From NCBI GenBank assembly GCA_002104905.1, contig MCFE01000260.1, positions 1 through 64,000 of the forward strand: a stretch of 64,000 nt of DNA, given 5' to 3'. Position numbers and translations under genes: made by a program. Below the pieces are notes generated by a model. It had not been told where the DNA came from, searched no databases, and saw nothing but the letters and a program-made list of their open reading frames with translations. This stretch comes from Basidiobolus meristosporus CBS 931.73 (Eukaryota; Basidiobolomycota; Basidiobolomycetes; Basidiobolales; Basidiobolaceae). This document shows positions 21,051-32,487 of the stretch, in pieces; position 1 is the stretch's first letter; each line of letters opens with the position of its first letter.

Positions 21051-21895
21051 ACAATGTCTTGACAATGTCTTGGGCATGGGTACACCTTTTTCTCTTTACC
21101 TTTGCCTTTATCACTGCCAAGTCTTTCACAGCTACTTCAACTGAGGGCTTTTTATACTGTACTCTGTTTTCTCCTTGATGAGTGCTGCACTGATGAATCT
21201 GTTTTTGCCTGCTTGTCCCTTGCAGCCACTCTCCTGGCAACCTGATGTTTCTTTGCCTCTTGCTTGGAACTTGTAACCATGCTTGTGAGAGGCTTGTGAG
21301 AAAGCTGTGGGTTTTTATCACTGACAAGTCTTTAACTGCTGCTGTAACTGAGTACTTCTTGTATTGAACTATGTTTTCTCATTGATGAATGCTGCACTGG
21401 TGCATCTGCTTCTGCCTGCCTGTCCCTTACTGGCACTCTTCCAGCTGCCTGACATTTCTTTGCTGCTTGTTTGGAGCTTTCAGTCCTGCTTGTGCCAAGC
21501 TTTTGAAGAAACCACTAGTTTTTAGCCATGGCACCCTTGTTGTTTTGCCTTTGATAGCTTCTGCTATACTCAAGATACTTTTTATAACACTTAGCATACC
21601 AATGCTGGCCCAAAATCTATTTGCTTGCTTGAATCTAGGATAACTTTCATGGAACAGGTTGAGCATGTTCTGTTTGGCCTTAAGTCCCTGATGGTCCCAT
21701 GGTATGCTGGTATTAAGGTAATGCCATGCTAGACTTCTAAAGGCCTCTTGAATATCAGCCCACTCTTCATCATTGCACTCAATGGCTTCATAGATCTTCA
21801 ATGTCTTTTGATTTCTAGGCTTAGGTATAAACCCCACAGTCTCTCCCTCCCATGCTGTGATAGGTTTTTCTGTGGGCTTTATCTTTGGGCACAGT
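21051..21895 (-). pseudogene. CMC accessory gene with 69-codon tandem repeat
   Basis: Family not recognised. The open stretch 21427-21895 encodes an alpha-helical, W- and K-containing segment (AWEGETVGFIPKPRNQ..., IECNDEEWADIQEAFRSLAW). The rest continues with a stop and frame changes to about 21051. The C-terminal part is a tandem repeat with a 207-bp period (VKDLAVIK-type units; phase marks at 21107 and 21314), Lys- and Gln-rich. The same gene, with the same 207-bp repeat, is found in copy 3 (59280-60030, minus). Being kept in two copies next to a CMC transposase, it is probably an element-encoded second protein. It could be DNA-binding because it is basic, but no fold is recognised. Confidence 0.6.
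21100..21520. repeat. 207-bp in-frame tandem repeat, two units
   Basis: The block TTTATCACTG..AAGTCTTT recurs 207 bases apart (21107 and 21314), followed by parallel landmarks TGCACTG, CTTGTCCCTT/CTGTCCCTTA and CAGCCACTCT/TGGCACTCTT. 207 is divisible by three, so the reading frame is kept. Confidence 0.7.
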
Positions 21896-22197
21896 TATTG
21901 TGCTTCAAAGACAGCATACATATGGAAGTGAACCAAACCAAAGGGGAAATACATTACATATGCATATGTATGTGGTGCCACAAATTTATTTAAAATGCTT
22001 GGTATGGCAGGTCATCAATGAATCTTACATACATGTAGGTGCAATAACTCAAATACATGACTCTCTTAAATACATGAGTATTGACATAAAAGTGAAATAA
22101 TAGAGTTATGTTGTTGAATGCCTAACTGTTTGCTCCATGGAGAAGACCACCTCAATTCAACACTGTGAGAGAAGAGAAAAAAGACCATGTGGCTATT

Positions 22198-22959
22198 AGA
22201 CTTGTTCCATTGGATAGCACCACATTGAGCCATGAGTGCCAAATGAACCTACATTGAGCCATGAGTGCCAAATGATGCCATAGTGTGGCAGGGAGGCCAA
22301 GTGAGCCTATACTTGGCCACAGAGTGTGAAACATAGGTATGCATCTTCATGCAAAGCAGCCCCTGTGTTTCACCTATGATGCAGGAGAAAATCCATTTTT
22401 TGACCTTTTTTTTAGGTCAATGTTGTGCAGGATGTGTAAGAGCACAGAAGAACTGAAGACATGCATCAGGTACTCAATGCCCATGGCACTGTGAATCTAA
22501 CCCCTGTGGCTTGCAACATGTCACAAAAATGCATGGCACTATCTTGGTCCACTGGTACTATGTGGCACTATTAGTGCTTTGTATAGATCTTACTTTAGGG
22601 CTAATAATTAAATATAGTGCCAGATAGTACCAGTGGACCAAGATAGTGCCATGCATTTTTGTGACATGTCACAAGCCACAGGAGCTAGATTCAGAGTGCC
22701 ATGAGTATTGAGTACCTGATGCATGTCTTCAATCCTTTTGTGCACTTACACATCCTGCATAACACTGACTTAAAAACAAAGGTCAAAAAATGGATTTTCT
22801 CCAACACTATTGGAGAAACACAGGGGCTGATTTGCATGAGGATGCAGATTTATGTTTCACACTTTGTGGCCAAGTATATGTTTATTTGGCCTCCCTGGCA
22901 CACTATGGCATCATTTGGCACTCACAGCTCAATGTGGCACTATCCAACAGAACAAGTCT
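22198..22959. mobile_element. Foldback MITE copy 1, Harbinger-like ends
   Basis: A 762-bp near-perfect palindrome. The left arm begins AGACTTGTTCCATTGGATAG and the right end is its complement (ending CTATCCAACAGAACAAGTCT). Arms are about 355 bp around a short AT-rich centre near 22570-22610. 3-bp target duplications ATT at 22195-22197 and 22960-22962. Non-coding. The outer 25-30 bases match the right end of the DDE_Tnp_4 element at 58591/62523, so that transposase is the likely mover. Confidence 0.85.
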
Positions 22960-22962
22960 ATT

Positions 22963-25790
22963 GTAACAAACCTCTCAGCTATGAAGCATGCAGACAGCAT
23001 AGAAAGTATTACAATGATTACAGCCAGTGTTTTCCAACACAAGTCATGTTTGATCATTCATCAGTCTCTACTGTACCAACAATATCTTGCCAGCCACTTG
23101 ATAATTCAATAAGGTTACCTAGCCATACTTGTGACCTTGTGCAAACTGAGTCAGATGAGTTTGTGACACCTTTAAGCTCACCTCAGCCTTCTGAATATGA
23201 TATGCAGAGTGATAGCACTGAAGAAGAAGACTTGCTGCTTAATTGTGAGCCTATCTTTTCTAACAACAGTACCCTGCATGAGTCTGGCAAAATCCCAAAA
23301 TGCAATGAGACAACACCTGTGTAAAGAAATGCCAAGGATACTTTATGCAGGCAAGTGAGCCCAGTAATCCATCTACTGGTGAATGATATAATGTTGTGGC
23401 TAGAAAATTGGTGTGTTTCCACTAATATTAGTAATTGGCCTTTGAGGATTTACTACTACTTCTTGCCAAATCATTCAGGGATGCAACTTACAATGTACAT
23501 GGTACTAATAGAAGACTGTCATGCGGCTAGCAATATATGGCCCAGAGACCGTCCTGATACCAGGATGTGTTGATAGTTACATTGCATTCACATCTGATAA
23601 TGCTACTGTTGTAATGTATCCAAATTACCAGGAGTCCTCCAGCATTAGAGGAGAACATTGTTCACACTCTCAATATATTCCAGTTATACCTCAGCTAGAG
23701 AAGCTGATGCAGTCCAACAAATATTGTGAAGCTGTAAAGTATCACTCTCAGTATCATACAAGTGCAAAAATTTCAATGTATTTGATGGCAAACATTACAA
23801 ACAAGTAAGAAGCAAGGGCTACATTGAAGGTGTTTATGACCATGCCTGTGCCTTGGCACTTGATGGATTCTAACCAAATAAGTACTGTACCAGCAAATCC
23901 TGCTGGTCACTGATTCTCATCACCCTGACTCTGCCCCCTATCTTATGGCATCATAGCAGAAATCGCATGGTAGTCTTACTGGTATCTGGTCCAAATTGCC
24001 ATCCAACCTGGATAGCTAACTGTATCCATTGCTAGAAGAATTTTGTGAGCTTTCTAGTGAGATATTACTAGATGACCATCATATCAAAGCACATATTACA
24101 AGCTGCATTAAAGATATCCCAGCCATCAGCAAGATAACCAGCTTTCTAGGCACAATGGATGGTATTTTTGTCAAATGTGTAAGATCCAGGAGTTTTACTC
24201 CATAACTCACACACAGTGTTATTATCCAAGTACCTACACCAATAACATCATATTCCCACAGAGAAAATGAACAGAAGTCAGCATGCCATTGTAGCAAAGT
24301 TGGCAAGCTATAGCCATTGGACTTGTTCCATCATTCCAGCTGATCATAGTGCCCAACAGTGCCATAGCATGCCAGATGGTGCTGGATCATGCCGCAGAGT
24401 GCCAGATGGTGCCATACAGTGCCAATTTGGGATCAAAATTGACATGCATATGACCCTAAAGTATCAAATTAATAACAAAATATACAGCACTTTCTGGCAC
24501 TATGATCAAGGGCACAATGGAACAAGTCTATTGGCTAAAATATGAAATTAATTAGGAACCAGAGATACAGGATATAGAGGGTATCTGTCTACTCAAAAGC
24601 TTTCCCCTGGCAGCAATGCATTAGCATTTCAACAATATTCCTGTGCTAATGACTAAATTTTACACAAGGTATTTCAAGCTAAATGAGCCTTTGAGATTCC
24701 AGAGAAATTTGAAAGAATTGGCAAGATTGTACAAAGTATCTGCTACCTAAGATGCTTTTTGCAGGCTCCAATCAATATTCATACTCATATGAGACAATGC
24801 AAAATCAAGGGCTGGATGAACTGTACATGTATTTATTCAAGTGGCCTTCTCAAGCCATTTCTTCCAAAAATACATTGAAAGCATTGGGAGTCATGTGTGG
24901 ACATTGTAGGAGTATTTATACAGAAGCAGATCACCACTGCCAACTTGAAGCAACCACAGCTTCTATGTAAGAGGTTGTAAGAGATTTGAGTGGATATACA
25001 CAGGCTTAAAGCTGAGCATGTTGATTTCTGCCACTACTGTGTCCATTTGCTATTCCATCTTACTTGATTTGTGGAGAATATTGGGCCTTGCTTCACATTT
25101 TGAGGGTTTCCTATGGAGTGGATGTGTGGGGAGATAAGAAGACAAGTGAAGTTGCAGGTACCACCATATCCCAATCTCATCAAGTACATTGCCTTCAAGT
25201 CTGTGTTAGATTTGATGAGTCAGCACATGGAGGACAGCCAGGATGATTTGAAAAATATTGAGGACAGATGTGCACATGGAAACACCAATGCCTTTGGCAT
25301 TTAGAAGCCAAGCAGCCCCAGTGCATGGGTAATCAGTTTAGTAATGCAAAGTTAGGTTTGGTGCAACAAGCAACAAATTCATATTAGAACAACTTTACCA
25401 AAGTATGGTAGACTTCTCTTGGTCACAAGCCAGCTTCAAAACAGCTCAATATGGAATTCACACAAACAAGTGCCAGAGCACACCTATAAGGGGAACTATA
25501 GTCCTGCAAAGAGAAGGGACATATTTGCTAAATACTAAGAGGTTCTTTGCAGATATTCAGGAGATATTCATGGCAAAAGTGGCAGCAACCATGCATATGG
25601 TTACAAGATGTATAAGTTACCAGCAATACAAGGTATATGACAGCTTTACAAGTATCATACTTAAAAGCTGTAAAGTTGAGGTAATAGAAGTGTGTCATTT
25701 TTAGCAGGAGTGCACATATATAGAGGTTTGTAAACAGAAGGCCATGTTGCAATATTCTGAGGAGTATTTGAAGTGATGTGGAGAACTAGA
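22963..25790 (+). pseudogene. CACTA/CMC-type transposase remnant
   Basis: A heavily decayed transposase resembling the Tnp_2 type found in many fungi. In order: an acidic S/T/E-rich N-terminal segment (23100-23300); a segment with YPNYQESSSIRGEHC (about 23615-23660) and KHYKQVRSKGYIEGVYDHAC; then LALDGF...CWSLILITLTLPP (about 23855-23940), which aligns with the family's DGF...CWPlilinlNLPP block; then KDIPAISKITSFLG (about 24112-24153), equivalent to the family's GDiPA block. After the MITE at 24319 comes a C-terminal segment matched in copy 2, where ENIGPCFTFWEFPIEQMCGE (about 50630-50690) resembles the family's fxFPmER block. Many stops and frameshifts. The family call rests on motif recall without alignment. 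Confidence 0.6.
24319..24529. mobile_element. Short MITE copy 3, Harbinger-like ends
   Basis: 211 bp, ends GGACTTGTTCC and GGAACAAGTCT, target duplications ATT at 24316-24318 and 24530-24532. The left half is packed with AGTGCCA-like motifs (GTGCCATAG, GAGTGCCAGATGG, GTGCCATAC). Non-coding. Inserted in the transposase remnant of CMC copy 1. Confidence 0.8.
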
Positions 25791-25796
25791 GAATTT

Positions 25797-26085
25797 ACAT
25801 ATTATTCACTTTTAGATTTATTGATCAAAAGTATGGTATTTACACTTTGGATAAAGTATAGCAAACAATATGTAGAGTTTGTTAAGGAAGGTCCCAAGAA
25901 TATGTATGCAAAGCTTGGGGCTATTGGACAACCTCAAGAATGATCATAATCTGGGTACCTGATAATTAGGTGAAAATACTCTAAGCAGATCCCAACAAGA
26001 AATTTGGGCAGGACAGAATGCCAATCAAAAAATAAGATCTATGTGACTAAGGTAGCATGAATATTATGGTGACAACTTAATAACT
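25797..26085 (-). repeat. Degenerate antisense copia LTR
   Basis: It contains the reverse-strand LTR landmarks GTTAAGGAAGGTCCCAAGAATATG, AAGCTTGGGGCTATTGGACAAC, CTGGGTACCTG and AGTGACTAAG in diluted form. The outer parts are unrecognisable and CMC sequence resumes near 26090. Confidence 0.6.
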
Positions 26086-26510
26086 ACAATAGGCTCTACT
26101 GTTTTTGATTCAAGCTCTATGTGGAGTACCCATGATAAAATTGGGAAAGCAAATAAAGAGGGGTGACTCTACAGTGGTAATAGGAATGGTGCAAGGGAGG
26201 TAGAAAAAGGAAGTATCATGTGGTATATTGTATGGTAGCATTATACAGAACCAGCTGTAGGCTACTGTGCTGCCATATTTATGCCAGCAGAGGTTTGCAA
26301 TAAGACTCTGAGAACACTATCAGATTTTCTGCCATATAAGGTAATTTGGTGAGTTGGCTGGCTAGGTCCACCCAAATAAATGCAGGGCACATCAATACTG
26401 TTAGAATGCCATGCAATTTTTGTTAATAGACCATTAAAGCACTGTAGAGTTTTTAGCTTTATTTTGGCAGCAAAATTAGCAAAAACCCGTCACAATCCTG
26501 TCATAATATT

Positions 26511-27227
26511 AGACTTGTGCTGTTAGATAGTACCACATTGAGCCATGAGTGCCAAATGATGCCATAGTGTGTCAGAGAGGCCAAGTGAACCTATACTTGG
26601 CTGCAGAGTGTAAAACATATCTCTGCATCTTCATGCAAAGCAGCCCCTGTGTTTCACCTATGATGCAGGAGAAAGCCCATTTTTTGATGTTTTTTTATGG
26701 ATCAATGTTGTGCAGGATGTGCAAGAGCACAGAAGAGCTGAAGACATGCATCAGGTACTCTGAATCTAGCTCCTGTGGCTTATAACATGTTAGAAAAATG
26801 CATTGCACTATCTTGGTCCACTGGTACTATCTGGCACTATAAGTGCTTTGTATTCATCTTAGTTTAGGGCTAATAATTAAATATAGTGCCAGATAGTACC
26901 AGTGGACCAAGATAGTGCCATGCATTTTTATGACAAGTTACAAGCCATAGGAGCTATATTCAGAGTGCCATGGGTATGGAGTACCAGATGCATATCTTCA
27001 ATCCTTTTGTGCTCTTACACATCCTGCACAACATTGACCTAAAAAAAAGGTCAAAAAATGGATTTTCTCCAACGCAATGGGTGAAACACAGGGGCAGCTT
27101 TGCATGAAGTTGCAGAGCTGTGTTTCACACTCTGTGGCCAAGTATAGGCTCACTTGGCCTCCCTGCCACACTATGGCATCATATGGCACTCATAGCTCAA
27201 TGTGGCACAATACAACGGAACAAGTCT
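26511..27227. mobile_element. Foldback MITE copy 2, Harbinger-like ends
   Basis: 717 bp, closely similar to copy 1 (22198-22959) and likewise palindromic, with target duplications ATT at 26508-26510 and 27228-27230. CMC 3'-end sequence is continuous on either side, so it inserted after the CMC copy. Non-coding. Confidence 0.85.
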
Positions 27228-27667
27228 ATTGTGTAGAAGTCAATAATTCCAGGCTGCTGGCATTATTGCAGACTCATTGTTGGATACTGACAACTGATCC
27301 AGATTGGAATCACATGTGGGACCAGATTTCTTTTCATATGGACATAGTTAAGCAGCAAGTTGTAACAGCTGCATGTATTGGTTGACTCAAATCAAGGTAG
27401 ACTGCCTAAGGGCCTCCTGCTTGCCATGCAAACTGTTGCAACTTAAAAAGTGTTTTGAATGTAAGGAGCTTGTCAAGAAATATAGATAAGGGTAAGGCTA
27501 TTGTTTATTCCTAAAGAAACTCAGTATTTATACAGATGTAGAGGTAATACAACTATTACACTTAGATAGGTGAGCCTTTCATCAGTCAGGAGCATTTTGC
27601 AACATTTTCAGGGTAAATACATAAAGCTCTCTAAGAGTACTAAGTTCATCTAAAATATAGGGGATTC

Positions 27668-30600
27668 TTTTGAAATATTTAGGAGTTCACTTAGTTGCTA
27701 ATATACTATGAACTGGCACTTAGTTAAATGGCATATCTCAGAATAATAACTTAGAAATTTGCTTGTACAATATTTGCTAATTATTGGAAATAAGTGATTA
27801 ACAGAATTTTAGGAAAATCTAAGACTTGTCCAAACAAGCTGAAACTTGGCAAATGACCTCCTGAGACTCCCCTAATAGCAAATAAGTAGTTACATATATG
27901 TAGCTTGTAATGAGTATAAATACTGTGTTGCAACTGAATTAATTAACAAGTTAACATCATTTAAATCTTCTAATACCCCATTTTACTTCCAACATATCTC
28001 TCTAATATATCAGCAAGGTATAAGCCCCAAGCTTGTTTTGTCTTGGGCTTCTACTTTGCTTTAGTGTTGTGCCGTTATTCTGGAGAAAGACTGCCTTGTC
28101 TACCTGAAGTTACAAAAAACAGCAGTTTTTTACAACAGCAGTAGTTTTCTAAGCAGGATATATTGTTAGGGAGAGAGAGAGGCCTCTGCCTTTGAAGAAG
28201 ACAATGAGACAAGAAAGAGGTTATATGTTAAGGAGATCATATTAGACAAATTTAAATTATAAAATGTGCAGAAGGATGAAGCTTTTAAAAAATGCATAAT
28301 CCCAGCAAGGAGCTCAGATCAACAAGGAATGCACTACAAGATATATGTATTAATGCTATAATCCTTATTATTATACATAAAGGAGCTATGTTGAGGATCC
28401 ACATATACCTGGGTATAGATTAGACTATCTCATTCCATCCTTTACCCACATTCCTGCTGTGAGTTTACATAAGTCTGTAGCCACCTGAGATTTGGACTAT
28501 CTTGCACACCAGATATGATCCAGAAATTCTATCACATAAGGATAATGGAATATTAAAGCTTGTAAAGCAGCAGAAAAGTCCATGAGAAACTATTCACTCA
28601 GAGGCAACATCAATATTATGCTGAGCAATGAAGTCAACTTCCTTGCAGTTGGAGCTAGAAAAGAGGTACCAAGGGCCAACCTAAGGGTTATAATGGGTGC
28701 AGAAGCTCATGGGCTTGCTCATTTGCACTGTCTACCAAGCACTATTCTGGAATATTCTATCAAAATTAACAGTCACATATCTGGGTTGTTATGGTAGATT
28801 TACACAATTGGAAATTGCCAGATCCAGTTTTATGGTGTGGTGGTGTAGTGGTACTCATGGGGGAAGCTACACAACTCAGGGTGTGCCAGGTCACTGATGG
28901 GTGCAATAACCTCAGGGTCTAAACTGCTGGTGTCTTTGGCAATAGGCCACTGTGGTAAAAGCTCCTGCTTCTCTAGCTTCCTAGGTGCTCCAAGTGTCTT
29001 CAAAGGCATCTGTGTGTCTTGTGCACTGCCGTGAAAAGATCCTTAATGGCAGGTCTGAGATGTAAAAGTTAAAGGCAGGTGCAGTAATCATCTGCTGATC
29101 AATAAGGGAGAAGTGTTACTGATAGAAGGGATGATATATTGATGAGGGACTGACCTTCCTCATATACTTTTCCTGATTGCCAAGTGATTGCTAATGACAA
29201 GGTTCTAGAAAATCCAAGCATCAGTGGAATTCTTGATGACATCACTATGAGCTAAAAATACTCCAAGAAGGTCCTGGAAGGTTCAAAAGGCACAGCACAT
29301 CCAACCAATCAGGGCTCAATATTCTGAAACCTATGCAACATAGAGATACCATGTATGGTATTGATATGGTAGGGATGGTAGCACAGATTTGGGTCATGTG
29401 TCACAGGTACTGATACAGGAACTTGCCTAATGTAGATATATATACTGATCATAATGCTGAATGACATCTGGCATAACTAATGCTAATAACTAATCTGGGA
29501 ATACATCATATGAGGATAATACTAATAATATGGACAAAAGAAGAATGGGATAATACTGATCAGATGAAATATGGATAAATACATTATATTTGCTATATGA
29601 ATAAACTCGTCTGTGGGAGGTATGTTTACCCTACCACAACAGTTTGAGTGCAATGGTATAAATGAGAGCATAATTATGCTGTCTAAGATGAAGACTCTAT
29701 GAGTAGCTACTAATCTGGTTGTGGAAATCTGTGATACCAAATCAAGCCAATTGAGATGGGAATGGAAGAACTGAGTATATAACAGAAATATCAGTCCAAG
29801 AAAGTTATGCCTGGATCAGATGGATATATATGATCTATCCAAGCCAATTTGAGAAGGCAGGAAGCACCAGAAGATGTAGCTTCAGCAGAAGTATACTATC
29901 CTAGATTGGGAATAAAGAGAACCTAGTCTAAATACCATTGGAAGCACTAGTCTAGAAGAGGAAACATTAGATCAACTGGTATGGTAGGGTAAACACACCT
30001 CCCACAGACAAGTTTATTTGTATAGCCATTATGATATACTTATCCATATTTTATCTTATTAGTATTATCCCATTCTTCTTTTGCCAATATTATCAGTGTT
30101 ATCCCCATATAATGTTTACCCAGATTAGTTATTAGCATTAGTTATCCCAGATGTCATTCAGCATTATGATCAGTATATGTATCTACATAAGGCAAGTACC
30201 CGCATCAGTACCCATGACACATGACCTAGGTCTGTGTTTCCATCCCTACCATTTCAATACCATATATGGTATTTCTATGTTGCATAGGTTTCAAACTACT
30301 GATTCCAGATTGGTTGGATGTGCTGTGACTTTTAGAACCTTCCAGGACATTCTTGGAGTATTTTTAGCTCATAGTGATGTCATCAAGATTTCCACTGATG
30401 CCTAGAATCTTCTAGAACCTTGTCATTAGTAATCACTTGGCAATCAGGAAAAGTATTTAAGGGAAAGCAATCCCTCATCAATAAATCATCCTTTCTATTG
30501 GTAACACTTCTACCTTATTGATTAGCAGTTAGTCACTGCACCTGCCTTCAACAGTACATCTCAGACCTGCCATCAAGGAGCTTTTTGGGGTAGTGCACAA

Positions 30601-31652
30601 GACACACAGAGGCCTTTGGAGACACTTGGAGCTCCTAGGAAGATAGAGAAGCAAGAGCTTTTACCATAGTGACATATTGACAAAGACACTGGCAGTTTAG
30701 ACACAGAAGTTATTGCACTCGTCAGACACCTCAGACACCCTGAGTTGTGTAGCTTCTCCCAGGAGTACACTACACTGGTGACAATTAAGGATACCATAAT
30801 GCTGACCAGTTGTTGGCTTTAGCAGATGATATATGAATATACAAGGAAAGTTATAATCCAGATATAGTTATGCATATACAAGGAATATTCTAAGTAAATT
30901 TGACTATACACTGGAACTGTGGATGATCCAGATCTATTAGAAAGAAACTCCATCGTAATATTGCCAGTTATAGACCAATTAGGCTCAAATAAAAGCAGCA
31001 GAAAGCCTGAAAGTGCAGCTACATAATTGTAGGAAGTATGACTGTATATGATCAGTATCTGAAAAGTCTGACTTTGATTAAGTGGATGATACTCATCCAT
31101 AGATATTATTTATGAGATTACAATTTAGAGTCAAAATAATTTGATCTGAAGGATGCAATTAGTAGTATTGGCTTATATTTGGTTATTACAGATAATATGC
31201 AATCCCCAACACTTATTGGAGAATATTTTAGTCCAATAGGTTAGATGGTCATTAGCAGCTTAATGTTCAACCAGAAGATACACAACACTACAGTAGGTTC
31301 ATAAGTATACAAATATATATTTTGTGGGTGGGAGTGTTGAAATAATTAGAAGTACACCTAGTGAAATGACATATCTCAGAATATCAACTTAGATATTAGT
31401 TTCTAAGAAATTTGCTAACTATTGAAATTTAGTGAAGTCCAGAATGTTGGGAAAGTCCAAAACTTATACAGAAGGGCTAAAATTGAAACATTTACTCCTG
31501 AGACTCCCCTAATAATGAGCAGATAGTTACATACTTGTGGTTTTGCAATGAGTATAAATGCTGTGTTGTAACTCAATGAATCAACAGGTCAATATTATGT
31601 AAATCATCTTATTGTATATTTACTTCTAATATATATCTCTAATATTTCAACA
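27668..31652 (+). mobile_element. Small LTR retroelement, no coding sequence seen
   Basis: Two related LTRs, 27668-28015 and 31335-31652, both rich in the blocks CATATCTCAGAATA, CTCCTGAGACTCCCCTAATA and GAGTATAAATRCTGTGTTG. The 3' LTR is preceded by the purine run GTGGGTGGGAG. Flanking 5-mers GATTC (27663-27667) and GATTT (31653-31657) look like a target duplication. The start of the internal part (GGTATAAGCCCC) resembles a diluted half-tRNA primer site. Removing the nested palindrome 28844-30774 leaves only about 1.4 kb of internal sequence, with no retroviral-type domain in any frame, so it is probably non-autonomous or fully decayed. Confidence 0.75.
28844..30774. repeat. Giant palindrome, two 798-bp inverted arms
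   Basis: The left arm 28844-29641 (TGTAGTGGTACTC...CTACCACAACA) and right arm 29977-30774 are inverted copies around a 335-bp spacer. Shared landmarks in opposite order include GGTGCAATAACCTC, CACAGCACATCCAACCAATC, CATGTGTCAC and GTGGGAGGTRTGTTTACCCTA. Each arm starts TGT and ends ACA like an LTR. A related single-copy unit lies at 56037-57105. No coding sequence recognised. It may be two opposed solo LTRs or one palindromic element. Confidence 0.8.
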
Positions 31653-31719
31653 GATTTATCATAGGAGCATAGATATGAAGGAAAGTGGCAAAATGAAGCC
31701 TTCAAGTAAGTCCTGTGGT

Positions 31720-32487
31720 GACTAAGATCAGCATAGAATTGCCCAATAAATTTTTAGCTGCTCAATGATACCTAAGAGTTAGGCATCTCAGCAGTCCTCA
31801 ACTGAATAATTTCTTATTCCCATTATCTCAGTGATACTCAAGCTGTGGCCTAGCTAGTGGTTTTTTCAATATATCTGCCTCTGTTCTATTAGTTTGGCAG
31901 TAAATTAACTCTAATAAGGTATTTTCTACAACTTCCTTCACAAAGTGATGATGTACATCTATGGGCTAAGTTCTGGCATTATTAGTAGGATATCTAGCCA
32001 ATAATAACTTTGACTATTTGTGTAAATACAAGCCAGCTCATCTGAATTAAACTCAAGTTCTTGTGACTTATGTAATCATATAGCCTCCTTAATTGTTTGA
32101 CAGGCAGCCATATCCTCTGTCACAGTTGTAGAGAGTGCCATGGTTTGTTGTTTCATGTAATTTCAAGTAATAACTTTACCAGCATATAGAAACATATACC
32201 CAGTGGTAGAGCATCTGTTGATCAGATTCCTACCCCAATCTGAAACACTAAAGCCATTAAATATTTAGCTGTCCGCTGCTTCATAGTGAGCCAGAACCAT
32301 ATTTATGGTGCCATATAGATATCTGGAGATTTGCTTAACTGCTGCAATTTGATCAAATCCATAATCTGGCATGAATTGACTCACCATTCCTACTTCTATT
32401 GCAACATCCAGACATATTAATAATGTCAGGTACATGAGGCTACCAATCATTGTTAATAGGGAAAGCTTTGGTACATATCTGAGCTGT
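31720..32487 (-). pseudogene. Copia family 2 pol relic, 3' part (RNase H)
   Basis: Minus-strand copia pol: IGSLMYLTLL and FDQIAAVKQISRYLYGT (32265-32450), then diluted SDWG and ALSTT..ED-like RNase H blocks down to about 31800. Full of stops. It is contiguous with 38360-40394 once the gypsy array 32488-38355 is removed. It is clearly more diverged from the full copia than the other relics, so I treat it as a second family. Confidence 0.7.

Larger units (their letters stand above)
21051..27341 (+). mobile_element. Decayed CACTA/CMC-type DNA transposon (copy 1)
   Basis: The longest of three related copies (others at 49809-51838 and 58756-60783). It holds an antisense accessory gene, then a plus-strand transposase, then a non-coding 3' end (about 26090-27341) that recurs in the other copies and ends near CTTTTCATATGG, matching the CTTTTCATAGGG terminus of copy 2 and the TTTTTCATAGGG terminus of copy 3. 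The left terminus is missing. Three inverted-repeat elements and a degenerate antisense LTR interrupt it. Confidence 0.7.

Noticed and set aside
22198-22959. Repeated GTGCCA words as a CRISPR-like array
   Set aside because: Eukaryotic locus, spacing irregular, and the words belong to inverted repeats of MITEs.
27400-27667. Possible gene before the small LTR element
   Set aside because: AT-rich, stops in all frames, no domain; nothing supportable.
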